NCBI GenBank assembly: GCA_017473265.1
Contig: JAFULQ010000002.1
Coordinates: 1-64,000 of the forward strand
Direction of reading: 5' to 3'
Origin: Erysipelotrichaceae bacterium
GTDB taxonomy: Bacteria > Bacillota_I > Bacilli_A > Erysipelotrichales > Erysipelotrichaceae
DNA length: 64,000 bases
Positions 29,164-38,314 of the stretch are shown in pieces; within the stretch, counting starts at the first letter, position 1, and every line of letters begins with the position of its first letter. The notes under the pieces were generated by a model. That model was not told where the DNA came from, made no database searches, and worked only from the letters and a program-made list of their open reading frames with translations. The position numbers were made by a program, and so were the translations under genes.

Positions 29164-31098
29164 ATGAAATCGTTTATCCGCATCCTATTTATATTACTTT
29201 CTTTCGTAAGTATAACTATTTTTGTATTCTATCTCTTCGCTTTTTTTACACCAATTTCAAATTTTGGTGATAATAATCGTATTCGTATTTTCGATAGAAA
29301 TCAAGTACTTTTTTATGAATCTAACAATTCATTAACTTCTTCATGGATAACTTATGATGAAATCCCACAAACTTTTGTAAATTCTATTGTTTCTATTGAA
29401 GATAAACACTATTTTCAACACTTTGGTTTCGATCCATTACGTATAGTAAAAGCTTTATATATAAATATTAAGGAAAAAGATATCCTTCAAGGTGGATCTA
29501 CTATCACTCAACAATATGCTAAAAATCAATATCTCACCAATGAAAGAACTTGGACTCGCAAATTAAAAGAAGCATTTTTGGCAGCTCAACTAGAAACTCA
29601 TTATACAAAAGAACAAATCTTTGAGGGCTATGTTAATACATTATATTTTGGACATGGTATCTATGGTATTAAAGATGCTTCTTATTTTTTCTTTGATAAA
29701 CCTATAGAGAATTTATCTATAGCTGAAATAGCATTGCTAACTGCCATTCCTAATGGCCCTGGTATTTATTCTCCTTATATACATTATGATAATGCAATTT
29801 ATCGACAACAATTAATCTTAGAAACAATGTTACATAATAAGAATATAGATGAAGAAACGTATCTAAAAGCTTTAAATGAACCAATCATCCTTAAACAATA
29901 TGATGAAACCTATTTATCTACATCTACATTATCTGGTTATTATCGCGATTCCGTTATCCAACAAACGATTGATATGGGCTATATAAATAAGGATGATAAT
30001 TTCTATAGTGTTGATATCTATACGTACTATGATCCAAATGTTCAAGAAATTTTAGTGAATCAAATTCAAAAACATAATATTGAAGAAACTATGGAAGTTG
30101 CGGCAGTTATATTAGAACCTTACACCAGTCATGTTTTAGCGATTGCTGGAGGAAAAGATTATGGCATTTCTCAATTTAATCGTGCTTTATATTCCAAAAG
30201 ACAAGTTGCTAGTACCATTAAACCATTACTATATTATTTAGCTTTACAAGAAGGATTTAGTCCTTCAACTACCTTCTTATCTAAATATACGACTTTTCAA
30301 ATTTCAGATACCGAAACATATGCTCCTACTAATTATGGACACGTTTATGCAGAAGAACCTATTTCATTAATTAATGCGATTTCTTTATCAGATAATGTCT
30401 ATGCCATGAAAACACATATGTACTTAGGAACAAATGCCTTACAAAAAGCATTGGAACATTTTGGTATAGAAACTGATCCAAATGCCTCTTTAGCACTCGG
30501 AACCGCTTCCTTTCCTATTATTAAACTTGCTGAAATTTATAATACCTTTGCTTCCGAAGGTTTATATACGAAACCAAGTATGATTCAGAAAATTACTAAT
30601 CATGATAATCAAGTAATTTATGAAGATACATCCAAATCTGTTGCACTACTAAATCAAGAAGATACCCTTATTTTGAATCAGTTGTTACGTTCATCCTATG
30701 ATTTTAAGAATAATAATCATTTAAAAGCAACTATGTTAGGTTATGAACCAACGATTACTACCGCTGCTAAATCTGGAACTAGCGATTGGGATAGTATTGT
30801 TGTTGGATTTAATCCTCAATATACCCTTGCCATATGGAATGGGTATGATGACAATCAGCCAATGACATTAGAAACTCAACGCAAACTATCAAAATTAATT
30901 TTTCGTGATACCTTTAATGAATTGTATAAAGACTCTTCATCTGATCCATGGTACCAATTAACAGATAAATTACATGCAAGAAAAGTTAATCCTATTACTG
31001 GAGAACTTTCTTCCTTTGGTAGTTGGTATTGGTATTATAAAGATGATGCTATTCATAATACCCAAATCATAGAAGAATCTCACAATTCTCTAGAGTAA
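29164..31098 (+). CDS. Class A penicillin-binding protein (glycosyltransferase/transpeptidase)
   Basis: 644 aa. N-terminal membrane anchor (8-29). GT51 domain with catalytic Glu79 in SIEDKHYFQHFG and GGSTITQQ at 110-117. Transpeptidase domain with S350-T-I-K353, SDN at 409-411 and KSGT at 536-539. Polymerises and cross-links peptidoglycan at the membrane outer face. No C-terminal extension, so it is a short PBP1/PBP4-like form. Plus strand, opposite to its neighbours, with GAGGTG upstream. Confidence 0.93.
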   Translation: MKSFIRILFILLSFVSITIFVFYLFAFFTPISNFGDNNRIRIFDRNQVLFYESNNSLTSSWITYDEIPQTFVNSIVSIEDKHYFQHFGFDPLRIVKALYINIKEKDILQGGSTITQQYAKNQYLTNERTWTRKLKEAFLAAQLETHYTKEQIFEGYVNTLYFGHGIYGIKDASYFFFDKPIENLSIAEIALLTAIPNGPGIYSPYIHYDNAIYRQQLILETMLHNKNIDEETYLKALNEPIILKQYDETYLSTSTLSGYYRDSVIQQTIDMGYINKDDNFYSVDIYTYYDPNVQEILVNQIQKHNIEETMEVAAVILEPYTSHVLAIAGGKDYGISQFNRALYSKRQVASTIKPLLYYLALQEGFSPSTTFLSKYTTFQISDTETYAPTNYGHVYAEEPISLINAISLSDNVYAMKTHMYLGTNALQKALEHFGIETDPNASLALGTASFPIIKLAEIYNTFASEGLYTKPSMIQKITNHDNQVIYEDTSKSVALLNQEDTLILNQLLRSSYDFKNNNHLKATMLGYEPTITTAAKSGTSDWDSIVVGFNPQYTLAIWNGYDDNQPMTLETQRKLSKLIFRDTFNELYKDSSSDPWYQLTDKLHARKVNPITGELSSFGSWYWYYKDDAIHNTQIIEESHNSLE

Positions 31099-31125
31099 GC
31101 ATAGAGTTACATGAAGTTAAATTGC

Positions 31126-31153
31126 TTGTAGCCTATATTTTATATGGTAAAAT
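31126..31153 (+). promoter_or_regulatory. Promoter of cca
   Basis: TTGTAG (31126-31131), 16-bp spacer, TAAAAT (31148-31153) with an extended TGG element. Confidence 0.55.
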
Positions 31154-31173
31154 AAAAATAAGGAGTGATGTCC

Positions 31174-32505
31174 ATGTTTATTAAACTACCAAAAGATGTA
31201 GAAACAATATTAACAACTTTACAAAATAATGGACATGAAGCTTATGTTGTAGGCGGCTGTGTTCGTGATGCTTTGTTAATGAAAACACCTGATGATTGGG
31301 ATATCACAACCTCCGCAAAACCTCATGAAGTAAAGGCATTATTTCCACGTACATTTGATACAGGTATTCAACATGGGACAGTTACTGTTCGTTTAAATCA
31401 TACAAATTATGAAGTCACAACCTTTAGAATTGAAGATGATTATGTAGATGGTCGTCATCCTAGTTCTGTTGCTTTTACAAATCTATTATCCGAAGATTTA
31501 AAACGTCGTGATTTTACGATTAATGCTATGGCGTATAATCCTACAGTAGGTTTAGTTGATTTATTTGAAGGATGTCATGATTTAGAACATAAAATCATTC
31601 GTTGCGTAGGAAATGCAAAGGAACGCTTTGAAGAAGATGCTTTACGTATATTAAGAGCTTTACGCTTTAGTGCACAATTACACTTTCAAATTGAAACAAA
31701 TACACTGAATGCTATTAAAGAATGTGCTACATTACTAACAAAAATTAGCATGGAACGTGTAAATGTCGAATTAACGAAATTACTTACTTCCAATCATCCT
31801 GAATATATGCAACTTTTGTATGATACTGGTGTAAGTAAAGTAATTCTTCCAGAATTTGATATCATGATGGAAACTATGCAATGCAATCCGCATCATTGTT
31901 ATTCAGTAGGAAAGCATACAATTGAAGCTTTAAAACATGTACCAAATGATCCTATCTTACGTTATAGCATGTTATTTCATGATTTAGGTAAACCAAATAA
32001 AAAGACGACTGATGATAAAGGAATTGATCATTTCTATGGTCATCAAAAAGAAAGTGCCAATATTGCTCATGCAATTATGAGACGCTTAAAATTTGATTCA
32101 CATTCTATGCAATTAATCGAACGATATGTTGAACATCATGATTGTAGAATGGAACCAAATCTTCGAAATGTAAGAAGAAATATTGCTCATATTGGTAAAG
32201 ACTTATTTCCTAACTTCTTTCTAATTCAAAGAGCAGATATATTGGCTCAAAGTGACTATTTGCGAGATAAAAAACTCGAAACTCTATCTTTAGTAGAGAC
32301 TATTTATAAAACAATCATTAAAGAAGATCATTGTTTATCAATCAAAGATCTTAAAATCAATGGTAAAGATTTATTAGACTTAGGTTTTACAGCCGGACCA
32401 CGAATTGGAGAAATCTTACAATCTTTATTAAATGAAGTACTAGAAAATCCAGAAATGAATCAACATGATACTTTAATTACATATTGCAAAGAACATTTTT
32501 TATAA
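31174..32505 (+). CDS. cca: CCA-adding tRNA nucleotidyltransferase with HD domain
   Basis: 443 aa. Class II nucleotidyltransferase head with VGGCVRDALL and DDWDI near residues 20-40, RRDFTINAMAY near 108, and an HD domain with LFHDLGKP near 270. Adds or repairs the 3' CCA of tRNAs; the HD part may act as a phosphohydrolase. ATG 31174 is 7 bases after AAGGAG; the ATG at 31168 is too close. Confidence 0.93.
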   Translation: MFIKLPKDVETILTTLQNNGHEAYVVGGCVRDALLMKTPDDWDITTSAKPHEVKALFPRTFDTGIQHGTVTVRLNHTNYEVTTFRIEDDYVDGRHPSSVAFTNLLSEDLKRRDFTINAMAYNPTVGLVDLFEGCHDLEHKIIRCVGNAKERFEEDALRILRALRFSAQLHFQIETNTLNAIKECATLLTKISMERVNVELTKLLTSNHPEYMQLLYDTGVSKVILPEFDIMMETMQCNPHHCYSVGKHTIEALKHVPNDPILRYSMLFHDLGKPNKKTTDDKGIDHFYGHQKESANIAHAIMRRLKFDSHSMQLIERYVEHHDCRMEPNLRNVRRNIAHIGKDLFPNFFLIQRADILAQSDYLRDKKLETLSLVETIYKTIIKEDHCLSIKDLKINGKDLLDLGFTAGPRIGEILQSLLNEVLENPEMNQHDTLITYCKEHFL

Positions 32506-32507
32506 AC

Positions 32508-32535
32508 TAAAAGCGAGGATATTTCCTCGCTTAGT
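32508..32535. terminator. Hairpin between convergent cca and HD gene
   Basis: AGCGAGG (32512-32518) pairs with CCTCGCT (32525-32531) around a 6-nt loop. T-tracts are modest on both sides, so it is probably a weak bidirectional terminator. Confidence 0.6.
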
Positions 32536-33751
32536 TATTTAATTCATCTGGGAAGAATACTTTCTTCTCATTTTTATTTTCACCTTTTAAGATAGCATCT
32601 ACAATGGTTGATACTTTAGACAACTCTTGAATACTTCCATCTCTCATCAATACCCAAATCGCATTATCTTCATGATCTCGATATGGTTGATATGGTCTTT
32701 GTTCCGTTCGATCTACATACATATAGTATTCTGGATCAAAACCATGAGATTGAATCCATTTAAAATACTCATTTTCTTGTTCAATGGTATAAATATCATC
32801 ATATTCAAATAAATGACGACTTAACAAACGATTGGATAAATCTTTTAAGATGTCATCTTCACACTTTGTTAATTGCATAAACCCGAATTGACATGCACAT
32901 TCATCTAATTCATATAACTCACTATTTGTTAAGTATTCTTTTTCACATAAAGCCTTAAACATTGGTGCTTCATCAATAATACTTGGATCCATATGATATA
33001 CATCAAATAAACGTTTAAAGAAACTATGTAAGATTGCTTCATAACTACGACTTACTGGATGATAGTATACTTGCCAATACATATGGTATCTAGCCATAAT
33101 ATAGTCTTCAATAGTATGAATACCACTTTCTTTAACTACCAACTTTTGATTTTTCACACGAATCGTACGCAATACTCTTTCTAAATCAAATTCACCATAG
33201 CTCGTTCCTGTAAAATAAGCATCACGTAGTAAGTAATCCATTCTATCCGCATCTAATTGTGATGATACCATTTGAATTAACAATGAATTTGGATGTGTAT
33301 GATTGATTACACTTGCGACATCATAAGGCAATCTTGGATTTTCCTTACTTAAAATACGATAAATGCTAGAATCACCTGTAATAATATTACATGTACATTC
33401 TTCATGATTGTATTTACTTACATGTTCAAAGGAATGTGAAAATGGTCCATGTCCAATATCATGTAATAAAGCAGCTAACATAACTGTAATCTTTTCATAT
33501 TGACTTAACGCTTGTCCGATATCTCCATTTTCAGAAATCATTCTTCTAACAATTTCATATACACCTAATGAATGTGAAAAACGAGAATGTTCTGCTGTAT
33601 GATATACAATATGTGTTGCACCTAATTGATGAATTCTACGTAAACGTTGAAATTCAGGCGCATTCAAACAATCCCATATAATTTGATATTTAATGTGGAT
33701 ATAGCCATGAATTGGATCACGTAATACTTTAACTTCATCTAATTTCTTCAT
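32531..33751 (-). CDS. HD-superfamily phosphohydrolase (YwfO/SAMHD1-like)
   Basis: 406 aa. Metal-binding residues in SRFSHSLGVYEIVRR (His ~59), LLHDIGHGPFSHSFEH (~95-110) and QLDADRMDYLLRDA (~168). The family includes dNTP triphosphohydrolases such as YwfO and SAMHD1, so it may control dNTP pools. It sits 16 bases after ispF in one transcript, with GAGGGTGA upstream of the ATG. Confidence 0.87.
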   Translation of the reverse strand: MKKLDEVKVLRDPIHGYIHIKYQIIWDCLNAPEFQRLRRIHQLGATHIVYHTAEHSRFSHSLGVYEIVRRMISENGDIGQALSQYEKITVMLAALLHDIGHGPFSHSFEHVSKYNHEECTCNIITGDSSIYRILSKENPRLPYDVASVINHTHPNSLLIQMVSSQLDADRMDYLLRDAYFTGTSYGEFDLERVLRTIRVKNQKLVVKESGIHTIEDYIMARYHMYWQVYYHPVSRSYEAILHSFFKRLFDVYHMDPSIIDEAPMFKALCEKEYLTNSELYELDECACQFGFMQLTKCEDDILKDLSNRLLSRHLFEYDDIYTIEQENEYFKWIQSHGFDPEYYMYVDRTEQRPYQPYRDHEDNAIWVLMRDGSIQELSKVSTIVDAILKGENKNEKKVFFPDELNN

Positions 33752-33767
33752 ACATTCACCCTCAATC

Positions 33768-34241
33768 TTATTTTCTTACTAATAATACAACAGCTGTTGC
33801 TTGAACTCCTAATTCTTCTCCTACAAAACCTAAACCTTCACCACGAGTTGCTTTTACATTCACTTGTGATAATTCACAATGTAATGCATTCGCGATATTT
33901 TGTTTCATTTGATCAATATGTGGAGCCATTTTTGGTTTTTCAATCATAACCAATGAATCAACATTACCAATTTTATACCCTTCTCTATCCATTAATTTAT
34001 AGGTTTCTTCTAATAATAATAAGGAGGAGATTCCTTTATATTTAGGATCCGTATCTGGGAAATGTGTACCAATATCTTTTAAACCCATTGCACCAATAAT
34101 TGCTTCTATAATCGCATGTAACAGTGCATCCGCATCTGAATGCCCTAATAAACCTTTTGTATGTGGAATTTCTACTCCACCTAAAATTAGTTTTCTTCCT
34201 TCTACTAATTTATGAATATCTATTGATTGTCCAATTCTCAT
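33768..34241 (-). CDS. ispF: 2-C-methyl-D-erythritol 2,4-cyclodiphosphate synthase
   Basis: 157 aa. Metal ligands Asp8 and His10 in SIDIHKL and the GHSDADALLHA motif. Makes MEcPP in the MEP isoprenoid pathway, so this organism uses the MEP route. The C-terminal TRGEGLGFVG is typical. TATAAT (34268-34273) lies upstream with an unclear -35. Confidence 0.96.
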   Translation of the reverse strand: MRIGQSIDIHKLVEGRKLILGGVEIPHTKGLLGHSDADALLHAIIEAIIGAMGLKDIGTHFPDTDPKYKGISSLLLLEETYKLMDREGYKIGNVDSLVMIEKPKMAPHIDQMKQNIANALHCELSQVNVKATRGEGLGFVGEELGVQATAVVLLVRK

Positions 34242-34305
34242 ATGATTACCTCATGTTTCTTTTCTTGATTATAATATGGAATTCTATTCTTTTCTATGTA
34301 TTTTA

Positions 34306-34314
34306 TGCTAAAAT
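34306..34314 (+). promoter_or_regulatory. Extended -10 promoter of the PfkB-like gene
   Basis: TG-C-TAAAAT, 20 bases before the start; -35 not clear. Confidence 0.5.
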
Positions 34315-34334
34315 GAAATATATGAGGTGAGAAT

Positions 34335-35213
34335 ATGGCAGAAATTAGTATAATTGGCTCAGCATGGATTGAAGAATGCATTCATTGTGTAAAACCAACC
34401 ATTCATACTGGCACAAATCTTTCAACAATTACTCGTTATTATAGTGGTGATATGTATAATATCGCTTATACAATGTCACAATTTAATGTACCAACCTCAT
34501 TTTGTACAAAATATGGTAATGATTTAGATTCTGCCCAATTATGGAACCAATTAAATGAAAAGAATGTAATGCTTTATGGTCCTACTGTTACAGAAAAAAT
34601 GCAAAACCAAGTAATTATTCATTCAGATAATCGTATATTAACTTTCTGGGAAGGTAATGAAGCATTTAAATTTGATATAGATGACTTATATCCACACACT
34701 GCATTTGCGAAAAGTGATTATGTTGTTACGGATATTAATGATGATAAAGTATTAGAAGTTTTATTTAAAAAATCTCCGAATACAAAATGGATTGTTTCTC
34801 GTCATATTCCTAGTAAAGAATTATTTGAACATGTTGAAGGATTAATCCTTACATATGATGATGCATTAAAATTAGGTAAGGCTACTGATTTTGATCGTAT
34901 TTGTTATCGTTTGTGTGAATTAGGTGCAAAATGGATCATTATTTATATGGGAAAACAAGGAATTTATGCTTATTCCTTCAAAAAACCATTAAATTATCAA
35001 TCTCTATTCAAAGACAAGGGTTTTGATTCAGGTTGTTATTCAGGCTTTATTTCTGGTTTATTATATGGTTTAACTACTTATCATGACTTCCATAAAGCGA
35101 TTACGATTGGAACAAAGATCTCTGCTTGCATATATGAGTTCCCTGAATCTACAAGAGATGATATTCAAGAAGCAATCAAACAATATGATGATGTAGAATC
35201 CTTTATCTATTAA
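34335..35213 (+). CDS. PfkB-like protein lacking the catalytic Asp (probable pseudokinase)
   Basis: 292 aa. The overall layout is PfkB/ribokinase-like: an N-terminal substrate lid, then YYSGDMYNIAYTMSQF in place of the usual GG-x-x-x-N-x-A, and C-terminal SGFISGLLYGL matching the helix after the catalytic loop. The catalytic G-A-G-D reads G-C-Y-S (233-236), so the base Asp is replaced by Ser236. It may bind a sugar or nucleoside without phosphorylating it. Good AGGTGA ribosome-binding site and its own terminator argue it is expressed. Function unknown. Confidence 0.75.
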   Translation: MAEISIIGSAWIEECIHCVKPTIHTGTNLSTITRYYSGDMYNIAYTMSQFNVPTSFCTKYGNDLDSAQLWNQLNEKNVMLYGPTVTEKMQNQVIIHSDNRILTFWEGNEAFKFDIDDLYPHTAFAKSDYVVTDINDDKVLEVLFKKSPNTKWIVSRHIPSKELFEHVEGLILTYDDALKLGKATDFDRICYRLCELGAKWIIIYMGKQGIYAYSFKKPLNYQSLFKDKGFDSGCYSGFISGLLYGLTTYHDFHKAITIGTKISACIYEFPESTRDDIQEAIKQYDDVESFIY

Positions 35214-35217
35214 AATA

Positions 35218-35246
35218 GGCTATAACAAATGTTATAGCCCTTTTTA
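35218..35246 (+). terminator. Terminator of the PfkB-like gene
   Basis: Nine-bp perfect stem GGCTATAAC/GTTATAGCC (35218-35239) with loop AAAT, then CTTTTT. It may also act for the convergent darA. Confidence 0.85.
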
Positions 35247-35247
35247 A

Positions 35248-35571
35248 TTATAATTTAATAAATTGTTCTACATTCAATACAAAGATGGTTGCACCACCAA
35301 CTTGTACTTCAACTGGATAAGATGTGTATCTTCCAATATCAAATGATGCAGTTGCAGGAACCATTTCTGTTCTCTTACAACTTTCACTTCCGATTAAAGA
35401 AATGCATTCTTCAACCTTTTCATCTTCAACACCCACTAAAAGTGTTGTATTACCAGCTCTTAAAAAACCACCTGTTGTTGATAACTTAGTTACTTGGAAT
35501 TTATTTTTTGTTAATGCTGTGATAACTGCACTACTATCATCATTTGAAACAATTGCAATTAATAACTTCAT
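35248..35571 (-). CDS. darA: DarA-type c-di-AMP receptor (PII-like)
   Basis: 107 aa. CdaR/YaaQ family: KLLIAIVSNDDSSAV at the start and TTGGFLRAGNTTLLVGVED near residue 35, the c-di-AMP-binding loops of DarA/PstA. A signal-transduction protein, partners not settled. ATG 35571 follows AAGGAGG. In Bacillus darA lies in the tmk-holB region; here it stands alone. Confidence 0.9.
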   Translation of the reverse strand: MKLLIAIVSNDDSSAVITALTKNKFQVTKLSTTGGFLRAGNTTLLVGVEDEKVEECISLIGSESCKRTEMVPATASFDIGRYTSYPVEVQVGGATIFVLNVEQFIKL

Positions 35572-35595
35572 ACATTTATCCTCCTTTATATACAC

Positions 35596-35604
35596 ATTAT
35601 AACA
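35596..35604 (-). promoter_or_regulatory. Extended -10 promoter of darA
   Basis: Minus-strand TG-T-TATAAT, 24 bases before the start. Confidence 0.55.
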
Positions 35605-35624
35605 TAATTTTTGTGACGAATATG

Positions 35625-36725
35625 TTAAACATTGAATCTGAAGTGCATAATATCTCCATCTTGCACTACATATTCTTTACCTTCTAAGCGAAGTCTACCA
35701 GCTTCTTTTACTCCAGCTTCTGTTTGATATTTCATCAAATCATCATATGAGTAAGTTTCTGCACGAATAAATCCTTTTTTGAAGTCTGTATGAATAATAC
35801 CTGCGCAATCAGGTGCTTTCATACCACGTTTGAATGTCCATGCTCTAACTTCTGGTTCGCCTACTGTGAAATATGTACATAACCCTAAAATATCATAAGC
35901 AGTTGTTATTACTTGATCTAAACCTGATGTTTGAATTCCTAATTCTTCTAAGAACATAGCTTTTTCTTCTTTATCTAAGCTAGCTAATTCTTCTTCAATT
36001 TTAGCAGATACTGGAATTACATGGTTATTTTCTGCTTCTGCAAATTTAACTACTGCTTGATAATGAACACATGATTCTGGTTCTGAAATTTCATCTTCTG
36101 ACATATTCGCAATATAAATAACTGGTTTAGCAGTTAAGAAATGGAAACCTTTTAATAAATCTTGTTCTTCCTTTGTCATTTCTAAACTTCTAACTGGTTT
36201 TTCACTCATTAACACTTCATGAATACGTTTTAATAAGTTATATTCAAATACTGCTTCCTTATCATTTGATTTTGCTTTACGTTCTACTTTAGAAATACGG
36301 TTTTCTGCAGTTTGTAAATCTGCGAAAATTAATTCTAAGTTTATAATTTCAATATCACGAATTGGATCTACTCCACCTTCAACGTGTGTAATATCCGCAT
36401 TTTCAAAACAACGTACAACATGACAAATAGCATCACATTCACGAATGTTTGATAAGAATTGGTTTCCTAAACCTTCCCCTTTAGATGCGCCCTTAACTAA
36501 TCCAGCAATATCAGTAAATTCAAATGTTGTATAAATAGATTTTCTTGGATTAAACATTTCTACTAATTTATCCATTCTTTCATCTGGAACTTCTACCACA
36601 CCAACATTTGGACTAATTGTCGCAAATGGATAGTTTGCAGCTTCTACTTGCGATTTGGTAATCGCATTAAATAATGTAGACTTACCAACGTTAGGTAATC
36701 CTACAATCCCTGTTGTTAATGCCAT
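35625..36725 (-). CDS. ychF: Ribosome-associated ATPase YchF (OLA1 family)
   Basis: 366 aa. GLPNVGKST at 8-16 (G1/P-loop) and a C-terminal TGS-like domain. The G4 position is not the NKxD of GTPases, in line with the ATP preference known for YchF. Binds ribosomes and is implicated in stress response. Last gene of the dtd-folD-DUF951-ychF set. No clear terminator is visible before darA. Confidence 0.95.
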   Translation of the reverse strand: MALTTGIVGLPNVGKSTLFNAITKSQVEAANYPFATISPNVGVVEVPDERMDKLVEMFNPRKSIYTTFEFTDIAGLVKGASKGEGLGNQFLSNIRECDAICHVVRCFENADITHVEGGVDPIRDIEIINLELIFADLQTAENRISKVERKAKSNDKEAVFEYNLLKRIHEVLMSEKPVRSLEMTKEEQDLLKGFHFLTAKPVIYIANMSEDEISEPESCVHYQAVVKFAEAENNHVIPVSAKIEEELASLDKEEKAMFLEELGIQTSGLDQVITTAYDILGLCTYFTVGEPEVRAWTFKRGMKAPDCAGIIHTDFKKGFIRAETYSYDDLMKYQTEAGVKEAGRLRLEGKEYVVQDGDIMHFRFNV

Positions 36726-36731
36726 ATATTA

Positions 36732-36926
36732 TTACTCCTTATCTTCTGTTACTATAACTTTCTTTAACTTTTTCTCAAACTCACTTCTTGGAAATAATAC
36801 GCTTGCACCGCATCCTAAACATTTAATACGGATATCTGCACCCATACGTATAATTTTCCATTGTTTTGACTTCTTACAAGGATGTTCCTTTTTCATTTCA
36901 ACAATATCATTTAAATTGTATTCCAT
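36732..36926 (-). CDS. DUF951 protein
   Basis: 64 aa. Short basic domain with CLGCG-type cysteine pair (KCLGCGASVLFPR) plus an upstream HPCKKSKQWKIIRMGADIRIKC. DUF951 is found beside ychF across Firmicutes; it may bind nucleic acid. Its ATG overlaps the folD stop (TAATG). Confidence 0.9.
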   Translation of the reverse strand: MEYNLNDIVEMKKEHPCKKSKQWKIIRMGADIRIKCLGCGASVLFPRSEFEKKLKKVIVTEDKE

Positions 36927-37777
36927 TATTTCATCCTCCCCTTGAATGATTCTACCACATTTTCTAATAACATTGTAGTTGTTACTGGACCAACACCTCT
37001 AGGAACTGGTGTTACATAGGATGCTTTTTCTAAAATTCCATCAAAATCTACATCTCCACATAGTTTTCCGTTTTCATCCATATTGACTCCAACATCCACA
37101 ACTATAGCTCCAATTTGAATCCAATCAGCTTTTACATATCGAGGTCTACCAATAGCAACCACTAATATTTCTGCTCTTTTACATACTTCAGCTAGATTTT
37201 TTGTCTTACTATGACAAATAGTAACTGTCGCATTTTCATTAACTAACAATTGCGCAACAGGTCTACCTACAGAATGGCTTCTACCAATCACAACAACTTC
37301 TTTACCAGCCAATTCGATATTATATTCCTTTAACATACGCATAACTGCTTTTGGAGTACACGGAATCATACCTTTTTGATTCATATACATCTTCGCAACA
37401 TTATGACTTGTTAAACCATCCACATCCTTACTAGGATCCATGCATTCAATTACTGCTTGTGTATTGATATGCTTAGGTAATGGCATTTGAATAATAATGC
37501 CATCAACACTATGATCGTTATTAAGTACATCAATCTCTTGTACTAATGTTTCTTGTGAAACAGTTTCTTCAAATGTTACTAGTTTCACATCAATTCCTAC
37601 ACCATCACAACCTTTAGTAATACTCTTTACATAAGAAATTGAACCATCATCATGTCCAACTAATAGAATTGCTAAAGTTGGTTTACGTAGACCTTTATCT
37701 ATATAAGAAGTAATCTCTTGTTTTAATGTTTCCTTAATTACAGTAGATACTGTATTTCCATACATAATATTTCCCAT
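36926..37777 (-). CDS. folD: Bifunctional methylenetetrahydrofolate dehydrogenase/cyclohydrolase
   Basis: 283 aa. Catalytic Lys region SYVKSITKGCDGVGID and the NADP domain VVIGRSHSVGRPVAQLL; tail PVPRGVGPVTTTMLLEN. Converts methylene-THF to formyl-THF, pairing with glyA. Start ATG with AAGGA upstream; two bases follow the dtd stop. Confidence 0.96.
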   Translation of the reverse strand: MGNIMYGNTVSTVIKETLKQEITSYIDKGLRKPTLAILLVGHDDGSISYVKSITKGCDGVGIDVKLVTFEETVSQETLVQEIDVLNNDHSVDGIIIQMPLPKHINTQAVIECMDPSKDVDGLTSHNVAKMYMNQKGMIPCTPKAVMRMLKEYNIELAGKEVVVIGRSHSVGRPVAQLLVNENATVTICHSKTKNLAEVCKRAEILVVAIGRPRYVKADWIQIGAIVVDVGVNMDENGKLCGDVDFDGILEKASYVTPVPRGVGPVTTTMLLENVVESFKGRMK

Positions 37778-37779
37778 AA

Positions 37780-38226
37780 CTACAATTCCTTACTATCTAA
37801 CATAACCGTTACTGGTCCATCATTGTACAATTCAACTTTCATATCTGCACCAAAAATGCCAGTCTCTACATGTAGTCCTAGATTTCTTAAGGTATCATTG
37901 AAATATTCATACAAACGATTGGCTTCATCTGGCTTAGCAGCGTTGGTAAAACTTGGTCTTCTTCCTTTTTTACAATCTGCATATAACGTAAATTGTGAAA
38001 TGGATAAGATATCACCTTTCACATCTGTAATTGATAAATTCATTTTTCCTTGTTCATCTTCAAACAAACGTAAATCATAGACTTTTTTTGCTAATTTTTC
38101 TACAACCTTTTCATCATCTTCATGTGTCATACCTACAAATAGTAAGTAACCTCCTTGAATTTGTCCATTTACGTTTCCTTCAATTGTTACTTTCGCATGT
38201 TTTACTCTTTGAATTAGAACTTTCAT
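37780..38226 (-). CDS. dtd: D-aminoacyl-tRNA deacylase
   Basis: 148 aa. Starts [15 protein letters not shown]; catalytic [17 protein letters not shown] near residue 78 and the cis-Pro GPVTVML near 137. Hydrolyses D-amino acids (and Gly) from tRNA. ATG 38226 follows AGGTGA by 5 bases. No adjacent relA, unlike many Firmicutes. Confidence 0.95.
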   Translation of the reverse strand: MKVLIQRVKHAKVTIEGNVNGQIQGGYLLFVGMTHEDDEKVVEKLAKKVYDLRLFEDEQGKMNLSITDVKGDILSISQFTLYADCKKGRRPSFTNAAKPDEANRLYEYFNDTLRNLGLHVETGIFGADMKVELYNDGPVTVMLDSKEL

Positions 38227-38250
38227 ATCTATCACCTTTTCTATTGTTCT

Positions 38251-38278
38251 ATTTTACCATTTTTTATTTAACAATAAA
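38251..38278 (-). promoter_or_regulatory. Promoter of dtd-folD-DUF951-ychF
   Basis: Minus-strand TTTATT, 16-bp spacer, TAAAAT with an extended TGG. Its -35 overlaps the divergent rarA promoter. Confidence 0.5.
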
Positions 38279-38295
38279 CAAATTTACGATAAAAT
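38267..38295 (+). promoter_or_regulatory. Promoter of rarA
   Basis: TTTAAC (38267-38272), 17-bp spacer, TAAAAT (38290-38295). It overlaps the dtd promoter, so the two probably compete. Confidence 0.5.
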
Positions 38296-38314
38296 ATTAT
38301 TCGAGGTGAATTAC

